Of a stretch of 64,000 nucleotides of DNA, positions 46,338 through 55,140 are shown one piece after another. A program made the position numbers and the translations under genes. How positions within the stretch are numbered: position 1 is the stretch's first letter; each line of letters opens with the position of its first letter. This stretch comes from Endosaccharibacter trunci (GTDB lineage Bacteria > Pseudomonadota > Alphaproteobacteria > Acetobacterales > Acetobacteraceae), in NCBI GenBank assembly GCA_024515975.1, contig JAMSKV010000009.1:1-64000 (forward strand). Direction: 5' to 3'. Under the pieces are notes generated by a model that saw only the letters and a list, made by a program, of their open reading frames with translations, did no database searches and had not been told where the DNA came from.

Positions 46338-47536
46338 CGGGATATGGGAGCGACACGTCCTCGGACGCGACCGCTCATGTGTTCTATGTCGGTTCCGATC
46401 CGAACCTGACCGCGTCGATCGATCTGAGCGACAACCACAATAGCGGCATCATCGTGTTCGGCGGCAACTCGGCCTTGTCGTTGCGCGGGGCGAACAGCGT
46501 GATCGTCCTGAACGGGCCTCACCAGAACGGCGCCCTGAATCTGCAAAGCCTGGGCAACGACGCGGTCTGGGTCGGCACTGGCGCTGTCGACTGTACCGCG
46601 GGCGGTCATACCCGCTTCATTCTTGGCGACATGGCCAACACCTCTTCCACCGTCACCCTGCACGGCGGCGGGTCTTCGGATACGAGCGAGTTCGACGTGT
46701 GGGGCGATGCGTCCGAACTACAGACGATCAAGACCGACGGCGCCTCGGCCTCGACGATCTTCGGCGGCGGCGCGAATCTCAACTACAGCGGCGGAAACAG
46801 TACGGTCGTTCTGAATGGAGCCGAGCAGACCGGTCACGTCACCATCCACAGCACCGGCGGGAACACCGTCTGGGCCGGCGTCGCCGGACTGGATTTTTTC
46901 GAGGGTGCCGGGAACGATACGGTGCTTTTGACCGGATCGGCGGCGACCACGATCCATGGCGCGTCGTCGCCCGAAACCGGCACGACGACGGTGATGTCGT
47001 TCGGCAATCGCGGCACGTTCACCTACCAGGGCAGCGACAAGGCCGCGAACCTGTCGCTGTCGGGCGGAAACAACATCGTCCAGGGCGGCGCCGCGCAGCA
47101 GACCATTGCCATGTCCGGCAGCGGTTCGCTGACTGTTTCCGATAACGGTGCGTCGACCGGGGTGCAGTCGATCGTCATGAACCAAAGCGCGAGCGCAAGC
47201 CTGCAGTTTCTCGGCGGCGGCAACCCGGCCAAGCTGGTTCTGGGCGCGGGCGCCGCGACGATCCATGCGGGCGTCGACACCAACATTACTGGCGGAAGCG
47301 CAAGCGCCGTGATCGACCTGTCGGATGCGGTGAATGCGGTGCTGTCGTTCAACGGACGGTCCACCGGCAATCTTGACATTACCGGCTACGACCCGTCACG
47401 CGCGTCGGTGCAGCTTTCCGGCGTCGTCAGCAGCAGCGTTCAAGGTGGAAGCCTGATCGTCGGCTTTGCCGACGGTGCCCATGCGACCTTCCACAACGTC
47501 ACCGACGGCAACCATTCCGGGATCAGCTTCACCTGA
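44408..47536 (+). CDS. Large repeat protein, probable surface adhesin
   Basis: 1042 residues, poor in Cys and Lys and rich in Ser, Thr, Gly, Ala and Val. Residues 1-640 hold five degenerate repeats of about 125 residues. Each includes a segment like SADGSTVVLTGGVAAVQADL ending in a Leu-Arg-Phe type strand, a pattern of beta-sandwich or cadherin-like bacterial repeats. The last 400 residues are Gly/Asn/Asp-rich beta segments (GGGANLNYSGGNSTVVLNG; FFEGAGNDTVLLTG), resembling RTX/haemolysin-like roll repeats. No N-terminal signal peptide, so C-terminal type I secretion is possible. ATG 44408 has GGAG eight bases upstream; 44387 is an alternative. Confidence 0.75.
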   Translation: MVSVPTQDLLSGFAAETSTSGTAVMPFAGATISSANGDDDLVTCYVLNDNLAAGSLDASALPAGSFIAPSGTLVEISGGVATVQAALRALQFDAAAIPAGQTLSAHLTIVMSNTAGGVTSDRSIVSTVVDNHGINVVLQNLGNGSTVSDTVATAFLPTLVVVSAASDAVGVTVSMSDRTLGAFTTGSVSGVTTTTNPDGSVTLSGSAAAVGAGLQSLRFSPAGGYLGTTGTETFTVSARDLVNGTTATGTATLAITGSHSAVSISGNPAELTLSGGSSSTPLQSFVLRNAVQTAITATATLTDPSQGHFDISALPAGSAAGVSSQLSADGSTVVLTGGVAAVQADLNALRFLVNNPASGSTNAQITLNVSTAANGSASATEGLTINSSGSAPVLSGSHNVSVNGGSGVLYPDLSLAGPTTPVTATVSLSDPSIGGFDRAGFAAAESGNAAVSYAFSSDGTSLQVQGNAADVTSALHLLRLTAANVKTGSVAQETATLQVSANAGTATFATAVAIMGATLVADAVTGIATTATAVEGKPFTPFGQAVISDPNIGDTVLATVTSSAAGLFVAGSLAAGTTLSSDGTSVTISGSATSVQAALAQLSVRMPDQGAGSQVSLSVALSNQAGNTTLSSASVTQTITVNAAGYGSDTSSDATAHVFYVGSDPNLTASIDLSDNHNSGIIVFGGNSALSLRGANSVIVLNGPHQNGALNLQSLGNDAVWVGTGAVDCTAGGHTRFILGDMANTSSTVTLHGGGSSDTSEFDVWGDASELQTIKTDGASASTIFGGGANLNYSGGNSTVVLNGAEQTGHVTIHSTGGNTVWAGVAGLDFFEGAGNDTVLLTGSAATTIHGASSPETGTTTVMSFGNRGTFTYQGSDKAANLSLSGGNNIVQGGAAQQTIAMSGSGSLTVSDNGASTGVQSIVMNQSASASLQFLGGGNPAKLVLGAGAATIHAGVDTNITGGSASAVIDLSDAVNAVLSFNGRSTGNLDITGYDPSRASVQLSGVVSSSVQGGSLIVGFADGAHATFHNVTDGNHSGISFT

Positions 47537-47563
47537 TCAATCACGTTGGAAGGGAAGGGTGGT

Positions 47564-48316
47564 CTAGCCTTCCAGCGTTTGAAGCAGACCGGCCACCGTT
47601 TCGCGCAGAAGGGCGATGTCCTGCGGGCGCGACAAACGGTGGTCGCCATCCTTGACCAGCACCGTCCGGCAATCGTTGCCGGTCAGCTTCTCGGTAATCT
47701 CCAGGGCAGTCCGCCACGGAACGACGTCGTCCTGCTGCCCGTGCAGCAGCCGAACCGGCCGGTCGAGCGCGATCGGCGCCTCCATGATGCAGCAGCTTTC
47801 GCCCTCCGACAAAGCACGTGCGGTGATCGGCAGCGGATCGGGGATGGCGGGCAAGTAGATCGTTCTCCCCGCGGCCAGTGCGGCTCTCTGCTCGTCGGAC
47901 AGGCCCGCCTCCATCTGGCGCGTGAAGTCCGGCGCGGCGGCAATCCCGACAAAGCCGGACACGCGCTCGGCCAGGGCCTTCGCCACCAGCAGGCCGATCC
48001 AGCCGCCCATGGACGAGCCGACGAGCAGGACCCGTCCCGGCGCCAGGGCGTCGATCACGGCGATCGCGTCGTCTCTCCAGCGGGCGATGCTGCCATCCTC
48101 GAAAGCGCCGTCGCTCTGCCCGTGACCGGAATAATCGAGACGCAGCGTGGCCAGGCCCATCTCCGCGCCGAAGGCCGCCAGCGCGGTCGCCTTGTCGCCC
48201 GTCATGTCGCTGCGAAGCCCTGGCAGGAACACCAGGGTCGGCTGTTTGCCCGGCCTGTGCAGGGCGGCAAGGGCGTTGCCGTCGCGCATGACGGTATGCA
48301 GGGTTTCTCGGCTCAT
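47564..48316 (-). CDS. Alpha/beta hydrolase
   Basis: 250 residues. Nucleophile elbow VGSSMGGWIGLLVA, an early strand TLVFLPGLRSDMTG, the DYSGHGQSDG region, Asp in HGQQDDVVPW and His in KDGDHRLSRP complete a Ser-Asp-His triad. The profile is like ABHD10/serine-aminopeptidase-like esterases that act on acyl-thioesters or glucuronides, but substrate is unknown. Convergent with the repeat protein, divergent from the GT4 gene. Confidence 0.85.
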   Translation of the reverse strand: MSRETLHTVMRDGNALAALHRPGKQPTLVFLPGLRSDMTGDKATALAAFGAEMGLATLRLDYSGHGQSDGAFEDGSIARWRDDAIAVIDALAPGRVLLVGSSMGGWIGLLVAKALAERVSGFVGIAAAPDFTRQMEAGLSDEQRAALAAGRTIYLPAIPDPLPITARALSEGESCCIMEAPIALDRPVRLLHGQQDDVVPWRTALEITEKLTGNDCRTVLVKDGDHRLSRPQDIALLRETVAGLLQTLEG

Positions 48317-48406
48317 CGGGCGAGGTTAGGCCGATCCCGCACGGCCGGACAAACGCGCTCGGCCCGGTGTCGCCGCCGGAAAAGCGTCATGCTAGAGGCG
48401 ACCGGC

Positions 48407-49582
48407 ATGCCGCTCCGATCTGCCCCGCCCAATCAGCACCAGAAACCCGTGATCCTGCAGGTTCTGCCCGCCTTGCAGACCGGCGGCGTGGAGCGCGGCA
48501 CCGTCGAGATGGCGCGCGCGATCGTCGCAGCCGGCGGCACCGCCCTGGTAGCCAGCGCCGGCGGCCGGCTCGTCGCCGAGCTCGAGCGGGCCGGCGCCAT
48601 CCATCTCAGGCTCGGCCTGATGACCAAGGATCCGCTGACCATTCTGCTGAACGCAGGCAGGCTGGCGAAGCTGATCCGTCGTCATGGCGTCGACCTGGTG
48701 CATGCGCGCTCGCGCGCGCCCGCTTGGTCGGCACTGCTCGCGGCCAGGCGGACCGGCGTTCCCTTCGTCACCACCTGGCACGGTGTCTACTCCGAGAATT
48801 TTCCCTTCAAGCGGCGCTACAATGCTGTGATGGCGTCGGGCGACCGCGTCATCGCCATCAGCCAGTTCGTCGCGGACCGGATTTCCGGCCAGTATCGCGT
48901 CGGGCCGGACCGCCTGCGTGTGATCCCGCGCGGCGCCGATGCCGCCGTGTTCGACCCTGCCATCGTGCGCGGAGACCGCATCCATGCGCTCGCCAGGGGC
49001 TGGGAGCTGCCGGACGGCGCGCGCGTCATCATGCTGCCGGGTCGCCTGACTGCCTGGAAAGGGCAGGCTCTGCTGCTGCAGGCCCTGGCAGCACTGCGCG
49101 GCGCGCCGGATTGGGTCTGCGTGATGGTCGGGCCGTCCGGGTCGGGGCGCGACACGTTTGGCGCCAGTCTCGTGCAGCAGGCGGCGCGTCTCGGCTTGAC
49201 CGCCAATCTGCGTTTCGCCGGCGCCTGTGGCGACATGCCAGCCGCCTTCGCCCTCGCCGATGTCGTGGTGATCCCGTCCCTGAAGCCCGAGCCGTTCGGC
49301 CGCACCATCGTCGAGGCGCAGGCCATGGAACGTGTGGTGCTGGCGTCCGCGCATGGCGCCGCCCTGGAAACGGTCGAGCATGGCGTTTCGGGCTTCCATG
49401 TGCCGCCCGGCGACGCCCAGGCACTGGCGCGCGCGATCGAGCACGCTCTGGCCCTGGACCATGACGCCCGCTCCGCGATCGGTGCCGCCGCGCGCGCCTC
49501 CGTGCTCGAGCGCTTCACCGCCCGGCGCATGCAGGACGCGACCCTGGCGGTCTATGCCGAGCTTCTGGCCGGTCGCGCGTGA
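48407..49582 (+). CDS. Glycosyltransferase family 4 protein
   Basis: 391 residues. The acceptor half has ILQVLPALQTGGVERGTVEM and HARSRAPAWSALLAARR; the donor half has LPGRLTAWKGQALLLQAL, FAGACGDMPAAFALADVVV and SLKPEPFGRTIVEAQAM. This resembles LPS-core type glycosyltransferases. Start ATG 48407 with GAGG upstream; the open frame from 47546 overlaps the hydrolase gene and is discarded. The TGA overlaps the following GTG start (GTGA), so the two glycosyltransferases are made together. Confidence 0.87.
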   Translation: MPLRSAPPNQHQKPVILQVLPALQTGGVERGTVEMARAIVAAGGTALVASAGGRLVAELERAGAIHLRLGLMTKDPLTILLNAGRLAKLIRRHGVDLVHARSRAPAWSALLAARRTGVPFVTTWHGVYSENFPFKRRYNAVMASGDRVIAISQFVADRISGQYRVGPDRLRVIPRGADAAVFDPAIVRGDRIHALARGWELPDGARVIMLPGRLTAWKGQALLLQALAALRGAPDWVCVMVGPSGSGRDTFGASLVQQAARLGLTANLRFAGACGDMPAAFALADVVVIPSLKPEPFGRTIVEAQAMERVVLASAHGAALETVEHGVSGFHVPPGDAQALARAIEHALALDHDARSAIGAAARASVLERFTARRMQDATLAVYAELLAGRA

Positions 49583-50562
49583 GCCCCGCGCCGGGCCCAG
49601 CGGTCGGGCAGGGGCGCCGCCGCATCCTCGTCATCAAGCTCGGCGCCCTGGGCGATGTCGTGCTGGCTTCGGCACCGTTCGCCGCCATACGCGCCCATCA
49701 CGCCGGGGATCACATTACCTTGCTGACCACGGCCGCGTTCCGCGATTTCGCGGCTGCGAGCCCGTGGTTCGACGCCGTGTCGGTGGACGAGCGCCCCTCG
49801 ATCTGGAACCTCGCCGGCCGCCGCCGTCTGCGCGCGCAGTTGCGCGGCTTCGATTTCGTCTACGATCTCCAGACCTCCGGCCGGTCGTCGCGCTATCACC
49901 GCCTGGCTGGCGCGCCGCCCTGGTCCGGGATCGCGCGCCGCGCCTCGCATCCGGACGCCGATCCGAACCGGAACGCCCTGCACACCCGCATCCGTCAGGC
50001 CGGCCAGTTGCGTCAGGCGGGCATTGGCGCAACGCCTGATCCGGACCTGTCCTGGCTCGCCGCCTACGCGCCCGCGCTGCCGGGCGGCCGGGTCGCCCTG
50101 ATCGTGCCGGGGGCTGCACCGCATCGTCCGCGCAAGCGCTGGCCGGCGGACAGGTTCGGCGCTGTGGCCGCCGCCTTGCAGGCCCGCGGGTTCACGCCCG
50201 TCGTCGTGGGTGGCGCAGCCGACCGGAACCTGGCCGAAACGATCCGGGAGCTCTCTCCGCAGGCGCTCGATCTGTGCGGCCGAACCAGCCTGCTCGAACT
50301 CGGCGGTGTGTGCGGCCGGGCGGTTCTCGCCGTGGGCAACGATACCGGGCCGATGCATCTGGCCGCCGCGATGGGCTGTGCCTGCCTGACCTTGTTCTCC
50401 GCCGAGAGCGATCCGGCGCTCACCGCTCCCGTCGGTCCCGTGCCGGAGCGATGCGCCGTGCTGCGTCGCGAGGCTCTGGCGGATCTCCCGGCCGGAGACG
50501 TCATTCTGGCGCTCGGTGCCTTGCTGGCGGATCTGCCGCCCCCCGACCGTTTCGCGTCGTAG
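49579..50562 (+). CDS. Glycosyltransferase family 9 (heptosyltransferase-like)
   Basis: 327 residues. ILVIKLGALGDVVLASAPFA is the typical WaaF/WaaC N-terminus; the C-terminal half has LIVPGAAPHRPRKRWPADRF, LCGRTSLLELGGVCGRA and GNDTGPMHLAAAMG. These enzymes add heptose to LPS core. The GTG at 49579 overlaps the GT4 stop. The neighbouring GT4 supports an LPS or lipooligosaccharide role. Confidence 0.86.
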   Translation: MSPAPGPAVGQGRRRILVIKLGALGDVVLASAPFAAIRAHHAGDHITLLTTAAFRDFAAASPWFDAVSVDERPSIWNLAGRRRLRAQLRGFDFVYDLQTSGRSSRYHRLAGAPPWSGIARRASHPDADPNRNALHTRIRQAGQLRQAGIGATPDPDLSWLAAYAPALPGGRVALIVPGAAPHRPRKRWPADRFGAVAAALQARGFTPVVVGGAADRNLAETIRELSPQALDLCGRTSLLELGGVCGRAVLAVGNDTGPMHLAAAMGCACLTLFSAESDPALTAPVGPVPERCAVLRREALADLPAGDVILALGALLADLPPPDRFAS

Positions 50563-50663
50563 CCCTTTACGCCGCGACGCCGTGACCCGACGGGACTGAG
50601 GCTTGCGGCCCGGTCGCCCTGCCTCCATAGGAACACACTTCCCCGTTTACCGGAGCGTCCTTC

Positions 50664-52598
50664 ATGCCTGCCATCACCCTGCCCGACGGAACCGTTCGCC
50701 GCTTCGACGGCCCGGTGACCGGCACGGCGGTGGCCGTCTCCATCGGGCCGGGCCTCGCCAAGGCCGCTTTGGCGATGGAGCTGGACGGGAAGCTCGTCGA
50801 CCTGTCACGCGAGATCCGCGACGACGCCGCCGTGCGCTTTATCACCCGCAAGGACGACGCCGCGCTCGGCATGATCCGGCACGACATCGCGCATGTTTTG
50901 GCCGAAGCGGTGCAGGGGCTCTATCCCGGCACGCAGGTGACGATCGGGCCGGCGATCGAGAACGGCTTCTATTACGATTTCAGCCGCAACGAGCCGTTCA
51001 CCCCGGACGATTTCGCCGCGATCGAGGCGCGCATGCGCAAGATCATCGCCGCCAATGCGCCGTTCCAGCGCGAGGAATGGCCGCGCGAAGAGGCGATCGC
51101 GTTCTTCGAGAACAAGGGCGAGCGGTTCAAGGCCGAGCTGATCCGCGATCTGCCGGAGAGCGAAACCATCTCGATCTATCGGCAGGGCGAGTGGCTCGAC
51201 CTCTGCCGCGGTCCGCATATGCGCGGCACCGGGGATGCCGGCACGGCATTCAAGCTGATGAAGGTGGCCGGCGCCTATTGGCGCGGCGACCACCGCAATC
51301 CGATGCTGACCCGCATCTACGGCACCGCCTGGCGCGACCAGAAGGAGCTGGACGCGCATCTGCTGCAGCTTGAGGAGGCCGAGAAGCGCGACCATCGCCG
51401 CATCGGCCGTGAGATGGACCTGTTCCACATCCAGGAAGAGGCCACGGGCTCGATCTTCTGGCATCCGAAGGGCTGGCGCCTCTACACCGTCCTGCAGGAC
51501 TACATGCGCCGCATGCAGACGCGCGCGGATTATCAGGAGGTGCGCACGCCGCAGCTTGTGGACCGCGTCCTGTGGGAGCAGAGCGGGCACTGGGAGAACT
51601 ACCGCGAGCACATGTTCATCGCGACGGTGGAGGACGAGAACAAGACCCTCGCCCTGAAGCCGATGAACTGCCCGTGCCACGTGCAGATTTTCCGGCACGG
51701 GCTGCGCTCCTATCGCGAGCTGCCGCTGCGCATGGCCGAGTTCGGCGCCTGCCATCGCTACGAGCCCTCCGGCGCGTTGCACGGCATCATGCGCGTGCGC
51801 AGCTTCACGCAGGACGACGCGCATATTTTCTGTACGGAAGACCAGGTGGCGCCGGAAACGGCCCGTTTCGTGGCCATGCTGGCCGAGGTGTATCGCGATC
51901 TCGGCTTCGAGAGCTTCCGCGTGAAGTTTGCCGACCGTCCCGAGAATCGCGCCGGCGACGATGCGAGCTGGGATCGTGCCGAGGCGGCACTGAAGGAAGC
52001 CTGCGCGCTGGCCGGGGTGGAGTACGAGCATAATCCGGGCGAGGGCGCGTTCTACGGCCCCAAGCTCGAATTCGTGCTGCGCGACGCGATCGGGCGCGAC
52101 TGGCAGTGCGGCACGCTCCAGGTGGATTACGTGCTGCCGGATCGCCTCGACGCGTCCTTCATCGGCGAGGATAGCGGCCGGCACAGGCCGGTCATGCTGC
52201 ACCGGGCGATCCTGGGCTCGTTCGAGCGTTTCCTCGGCATCCTGATCGAGCAGTTCGCCGGCCGCTTCCCGCTCTGGCTGGCGCCGGTGCAGGTGGTGGT
52301 GGCCTCCATCGTCAGCGACGCCGAGCCTTATGCGGTCGAGGTGGCGGAGGCGCTGAAGCGCGCCGGTCTGGTGGCGCAGGCGGATGTGGCGAACGAGAAG
52401 ATCAACGCCAAGATCCGCACCCACTCTCTGGCGCGCATTCCGGTGATCCTGGTGGTCGGCCGCAAGGAGGCCGAGGCCCGCACCGTGGCGATGCGCCGCC
52501 TGGGCAGCCAGGATCAGACGATTCTCTCGCTCGATGAGGCGGTTTCGGCTCTTGCGGCCGAAGCCCTGCCGCCCGATCTGAAGCGCGAGACCGCGTGA
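50664..52598 (+). CDS. thrS: Threonine-tRNA ligase
   Basis: Charges tRNA-Thr and edits mischarged Ser. 644 residues: a TGS domain starting [14 protein letters not shown], an editing domain with [11 protein letters not shown] and LCRGPHM, the class II core with [19 protein letters not shown] and [11 protein letters not shown], and an anticodon domain from about 540. GGAG lies nine bases before ATG 50664. Followed by infC after 82 bases, the common bacterial thrS-infC order. Confidence 0.97.
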   Translation: MPAITLPDGTVRRFDGPVTGTAVAVSIGPGLAKAALAMELDGKLVDLSREIRDDAAVRFITRKDDAALGMIRHDIAHVLAEAVQGLYPGTQVTIGPAIENGFYYDFSRNEPFTPDDFAAIEARMRKIIAANAPFQREEWPREEAIAFFENKGERFKAELIRDLPESETISIYRQGEWLDLCRGPHMRGTGDAGTAFKLMKVAGAYWRGDHRNPMLTRIYGTAWRDQKELDAHLLQLEEAEKRDHRRIGREMDLFHIQEEATGSIFWHPKGWRLYTVLQDYMRRMQTRADYQEVRTPQLVDRVLWEQSGHWENYREHMFIATVEDENKTLALKPMNCPCHVQIFRHGLRSYRELPLRMAEFGACHRYEPSGALHGIMRVRSFTQDDAHIFCTEDQVAPETARFVAMLAEVYRDLGFESFRVKFADRPENRAGDDASWDRAEAALKEACALAGVEYEHNPGEGAFYGPKLEFVLRDAIGRDWQCGTLQVDYVLPDRLDASFIGEDSGRHRPVMLHRAILGSFERFLGILIEQFAGRFPLWLAPVQVVVASIVSDAEPYAVEVAEALKRAGLVAQADVANEKINAKIRTHSLARIPVILVVGRKEAEARTVAMRRLGSQDQTILSLDEAVSALAAEALPPDLKRETA

Positions 52599-52668
52599 CA
52601 GCGTTGCGCTCAGCCTTCACCACTTGACAATCTTCGCGTGCTAGTGTCCCCCGACGCACGACGATAAC

Positions 52669-52683
52669 AGGAGCAGTCCAATA
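52669..52683 (+). promoter_or_regulatory. infC: Ribosome-binding site and ATA start codon of infC
   Basis: AGGAG at 52669-52673, seven bases, then ATA at 52681-52683 in frame with infC. The first in-frame ATG (52696) is 22 bases from AGGAG, too far for a normal start. Rare start codons are known for infC (AUU in Escherichia coli) and give autoregulation by IF3. Confidence 0.6.
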
Positions 52684-53217
52684 GCCAGACCCCCGATGCC
52701 CGCGCCGCCGACTCGCGAGGGCCCCCGCGTCAACGAAGAGATCCGCGTCCCCACCGTCCGTCTGATCGATGAGGAAGGCGAGATGCAGGGCGTGATGACC
52801 ACGCGCGACGCGCTCCAGCGCGCCTTCTCCGTGGGCCTCGACCTTCTGGAGATCAGCCCGAACGCCGAACCGCCGGTCGTGAAGATCCTCGACTACGGCA
52901 AGTTCAAGTACGAGCAGCAGAAGAAGAAGAACGAGGCGCGCAAGAAGCAGAAAGTCATCGAGATCAAGGAAGTCAAGGTTCGTCCGAACATCGACGAGAA
53001 CGACTACCAGGTTAAGATGCGCGCGATGAAGTCGTTCATCGAGGAAGGCGACAAGGTCAAGGTGACCCTGCGCTTCCGCGGACGCGAAATGGCGCACCAG
53101 GATCTCGGCGTGAAGGTGCTCGAACGCATCCGCGGCGATCTGGACGAGCGCGCCAAGGTCGAGCAGATGCCGCGCATGGAAAACCGCCAGATGATCATGG
53201 TCCTGTCGCCCCGCTGA
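52681..53217 (+). CDS. infC: Translation initiation factor IF-3
   Basis: Binds the 30S subunit, keeps 50S away and checks start-codon pairing. 178 residues if started at ATA 52681 ([15 protein letters not shown] follows the initiator), 173 from ATG 52696. The N-domain has [18 protein letters not shown] and [16 protein letters not shown], the linker is [17 protein letters not shown], and the C-domain has [14 protein letters not shown] and [15 protein letters not shown] is favoured by the well-placed AGGAG. IF3 rejects non-standard starts, so this start would let it limit its own synthesis. A strong terminator follows. Confidence 0.95.
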   Translation: MARPPMPAPPTREGPRVNEEIRVPTVRLIDEEGEMQGVMTTRDALQRAFSVGLDLLEISPNAEPPVVKILDYGKFKYEQQKKKNEARKKQKVIEIKEVKVRPNIDENDYQVKMRAMKSFIEEGDKVKVTLRFRGREMAHQDLGVKVLERIRGDLDERAKVEQMPRMENRQMIMVLSPR

Positions 53218-53241
53218 CAGGCGAACCCCACTGATTTCTGA

Positions 53242-53282
53242 CGAAACGCCCTGCCCGTCACGCCGATGGGCAGGGCGTTTCG
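53242..53282 (+). terminator. infC: Strong terminator hairpin after infC
   Basis: CGAAACGCCCTGCCC (53242-53256) pairs perfectly with 53268-53282 over 15 bases; the stem can be extended inward around loop ACGCC. The T bases (53278-53280) lie inside the stem rather than after it. It is 24 bases after the stop. Confidence 0.75.
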
Positions 53283-53332
53283 CGTTCCGGCCCTGCTTGC
53301 CGGGCGCGAGCATCCGTGGCACTCGTTGCGCC

Positions 53333-55060
53333 ATGAGATCGTATAATCTGCGTTTCCTGCTTGTCTGCGCGGCAGTCTTTGGCAGCGCACCTTGTTCCCC
53401 GGTTCGCGCGGCGACCCCGCTCGAGGCTCTGGCGCAGGCGCATTATCAGGCAGAATGGGCGTTCAACCCGGTCACGGCCACGCAGACCGGCATCCACGCC
53501 GGCGACGGTCGGCTGAACGACGTGTCGCTGGCCGGTTTCGCCGCCCGCGACACGCGTCTTCACCACGAGCGCGACTCGCTGCATGCGCTTCTGGCCGGCA
53601 AGACCCTGTCGCCGCGCGAGCGCGACGAGGCGGAAACGCTGGACGGCGAGATCGCCCGCATCCTCATCACCGACGAGCGCATCCAGCCCCAGCTGCACGA
53701 CCCGGATCTGTATGTCTCGTCCCTGACAAGCGCGCTGTATTCGCTGATCGAGCGGGATTTCGCCCCGCTGGACCGTCGCATGGATTCGGCGATCGCCCGC
53801 GAGCGCGCCATGCCGGCCATGCTCGACCAGGCCCGCACGCAGCTCACCACCATTCCGGCCGAATTCCGCGACATCGCCCGGGAGGATCTTGCCGGATCGT
53901 TCGCGTTCGTGACGCATGACATCCACGCCGCCTTCCGCGATGTGGACGATCCGAAGCGTCAGCAGGATCTGGCGGAGGCCAGCCGGAACGTGGTCGCCGC
54001 CCTGCACCGGTTCCAGGACTATCTCGGTTCGGTAAAGCCGTTGGGCAGCTTCGTGCTCGGCCGCGACACCATGCAGGCGATGCTGGCAGCCGATCTTGTC
54101 GACCTGCCGGTCGAGCAGATCGTCAAAGCGGGGCGGGCGCAACTCGCCCGGGACCGTGCGGATTTCCTCCAGGCCGAGAAGCAGGTCGACCCGGCTGCGC
54201 CGGACCAGGCCCTTGCCGTGGTGCGGCAGGATCATCCCGCCGCCGATCGCCTCATTGCGACCGCGCAAGCGCAACTCGACGGCCTGCAGCAGTTCGTGAT
54301 GGCGCATGCGCTGGTGACGCTGCCGTCCCATACCCTGCCGCGCGTGATCGAGACGCCGCCATTCGGGCGCGCTTTGATCACCGCGGCGATGGACTGGCCC
54401 GGCGCGCTGGAACGCAGCACGCGGCCCGGCGCGCAGATCGCCTTCTACAACGTGACACCGCCCGATCCGTCCTCGCCGGCCGCCGAGCAGCGCGAGATGC
54501 TGGAGGATCTGAACCGGCCGCTTCTGCTCAACATCACCGTGCATGAAGCCATGCCGGGCCATTTCGTGCAGTCGCTGTATCTGCATCACAACCCGGGCTG
54601 GTCGCTGATCCGCAAGCTGGCAAGCTCCTACGCCACCACAGAGGGTTGGGCGCATTACTCCGAGCAGATGATGGTCGAGGAGGGGCTTCGCGACCACGAT
54701 CCCAAGCTGCATCTGATGCAGCTCCAGGACGCGCTCTTGCGCGACTGCCGCCTGCTGGCCGCTTTCGGCATGCACGCGCAGGGCATGAGCCTGGCCGACG
54801 CCACAGCGATGATGCGGACCCAGTGCTTCCAGTCCGGCGCCGCTGCCGCCAAGGAAGCGCGTCGCGGCACGGAGGACCCGGAATACTACGCCTACACGCT
54901 TGGGAAGCTGATGATCCTGCATCTGCGCGACGACGAGCGGCGGGCGCAGGGGGCCGCCTTCTCGCTCGAACGCTTCCATGACGCGCTGCTGGGGGCGGGG
55001 CTGATGCCGATGCGGATCATCCGGCGCGAGATGACCGGGCACGACGCGCCGCTGCTCTGA
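53333..55060 (+). CDS. DUF885 family secreted protein, probable metallopeptidase
   Basis: 575 residues with a signal peptide (LRFLLVCAAVFGSAPCSPVRA) and the zinc-type motif TVHEAMPGHFVQ, followed by EGWAHYSEQMMVEEG, both shared by DUF885 proteins that act as metal-dependent peptidases. The start is ATG 53333; an upstream frame portion is short and not signal-like. It stands alone between infC and the nitronate monooxygenase gene. The substrate is unknown. Confidence 0.83.
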   Translation: MRSYNLRFLLVCAAVFGSAPCSPVRAATPLEALAQAHYQAEWAFNPVTATQTGIHAGDGRLNDVSLAGFAARDTRLHHERDSLHALLAGKTLSPRERDEAETLDGEIARILITDERIQPQLHDPDLYVSSLTSALYSLIERDFAPLDRRMDSAIARERAMPAMLDQARTQLTTIPAEFRDIAREDLAGSFAFVTHDIHAAFRDVDDPKRQQDLAEASRNVVAALHRFQDYLGSVKPLGSFVLGRDTMQAMLAADLVDLPVEQIVKAGRAQLARDRADFLQAEKQVDPAAPDQALAVVRQDHPAADRLIATAQAQLDGLQQFVMAHALVTLPSHTLPRVIETPPFGRALITAAMDWPGALERSTRPGAQIAFYNVTPPDPSSPAAEQREMLEDLNRPLLLNITVHEAMPGHFVQSLYLHHNPGWSLIRKLASSYATTEGWAHYSEQMMVEEGLRDHDPKLHLMQLQDALLRDCRLLAAFGMHAQGMSLADATAMMRTQCFQSGAAAAKEARRGTEDPEYYAYTLGKLMILHLRDDERRAQGAAFSLERFHDALLGAGLMPMRIIRREMTGHDAPLL

Positions 55061-55140
55061 ACGAAGCCGCTTTCCGCCCGGCGGAAAGGGCTGCTAGCGT
55101 TCGCCCGAGCCGTGTCAAACGGCTGTTTGGAGAGAACGCC

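Noticed and set aside
52624-52647. TTGACA followed by TAGTGT as an infC promoter
   Set aside because: The spacing is about 12 bases, too short for a sigma-70 promoter; left out as a feature.
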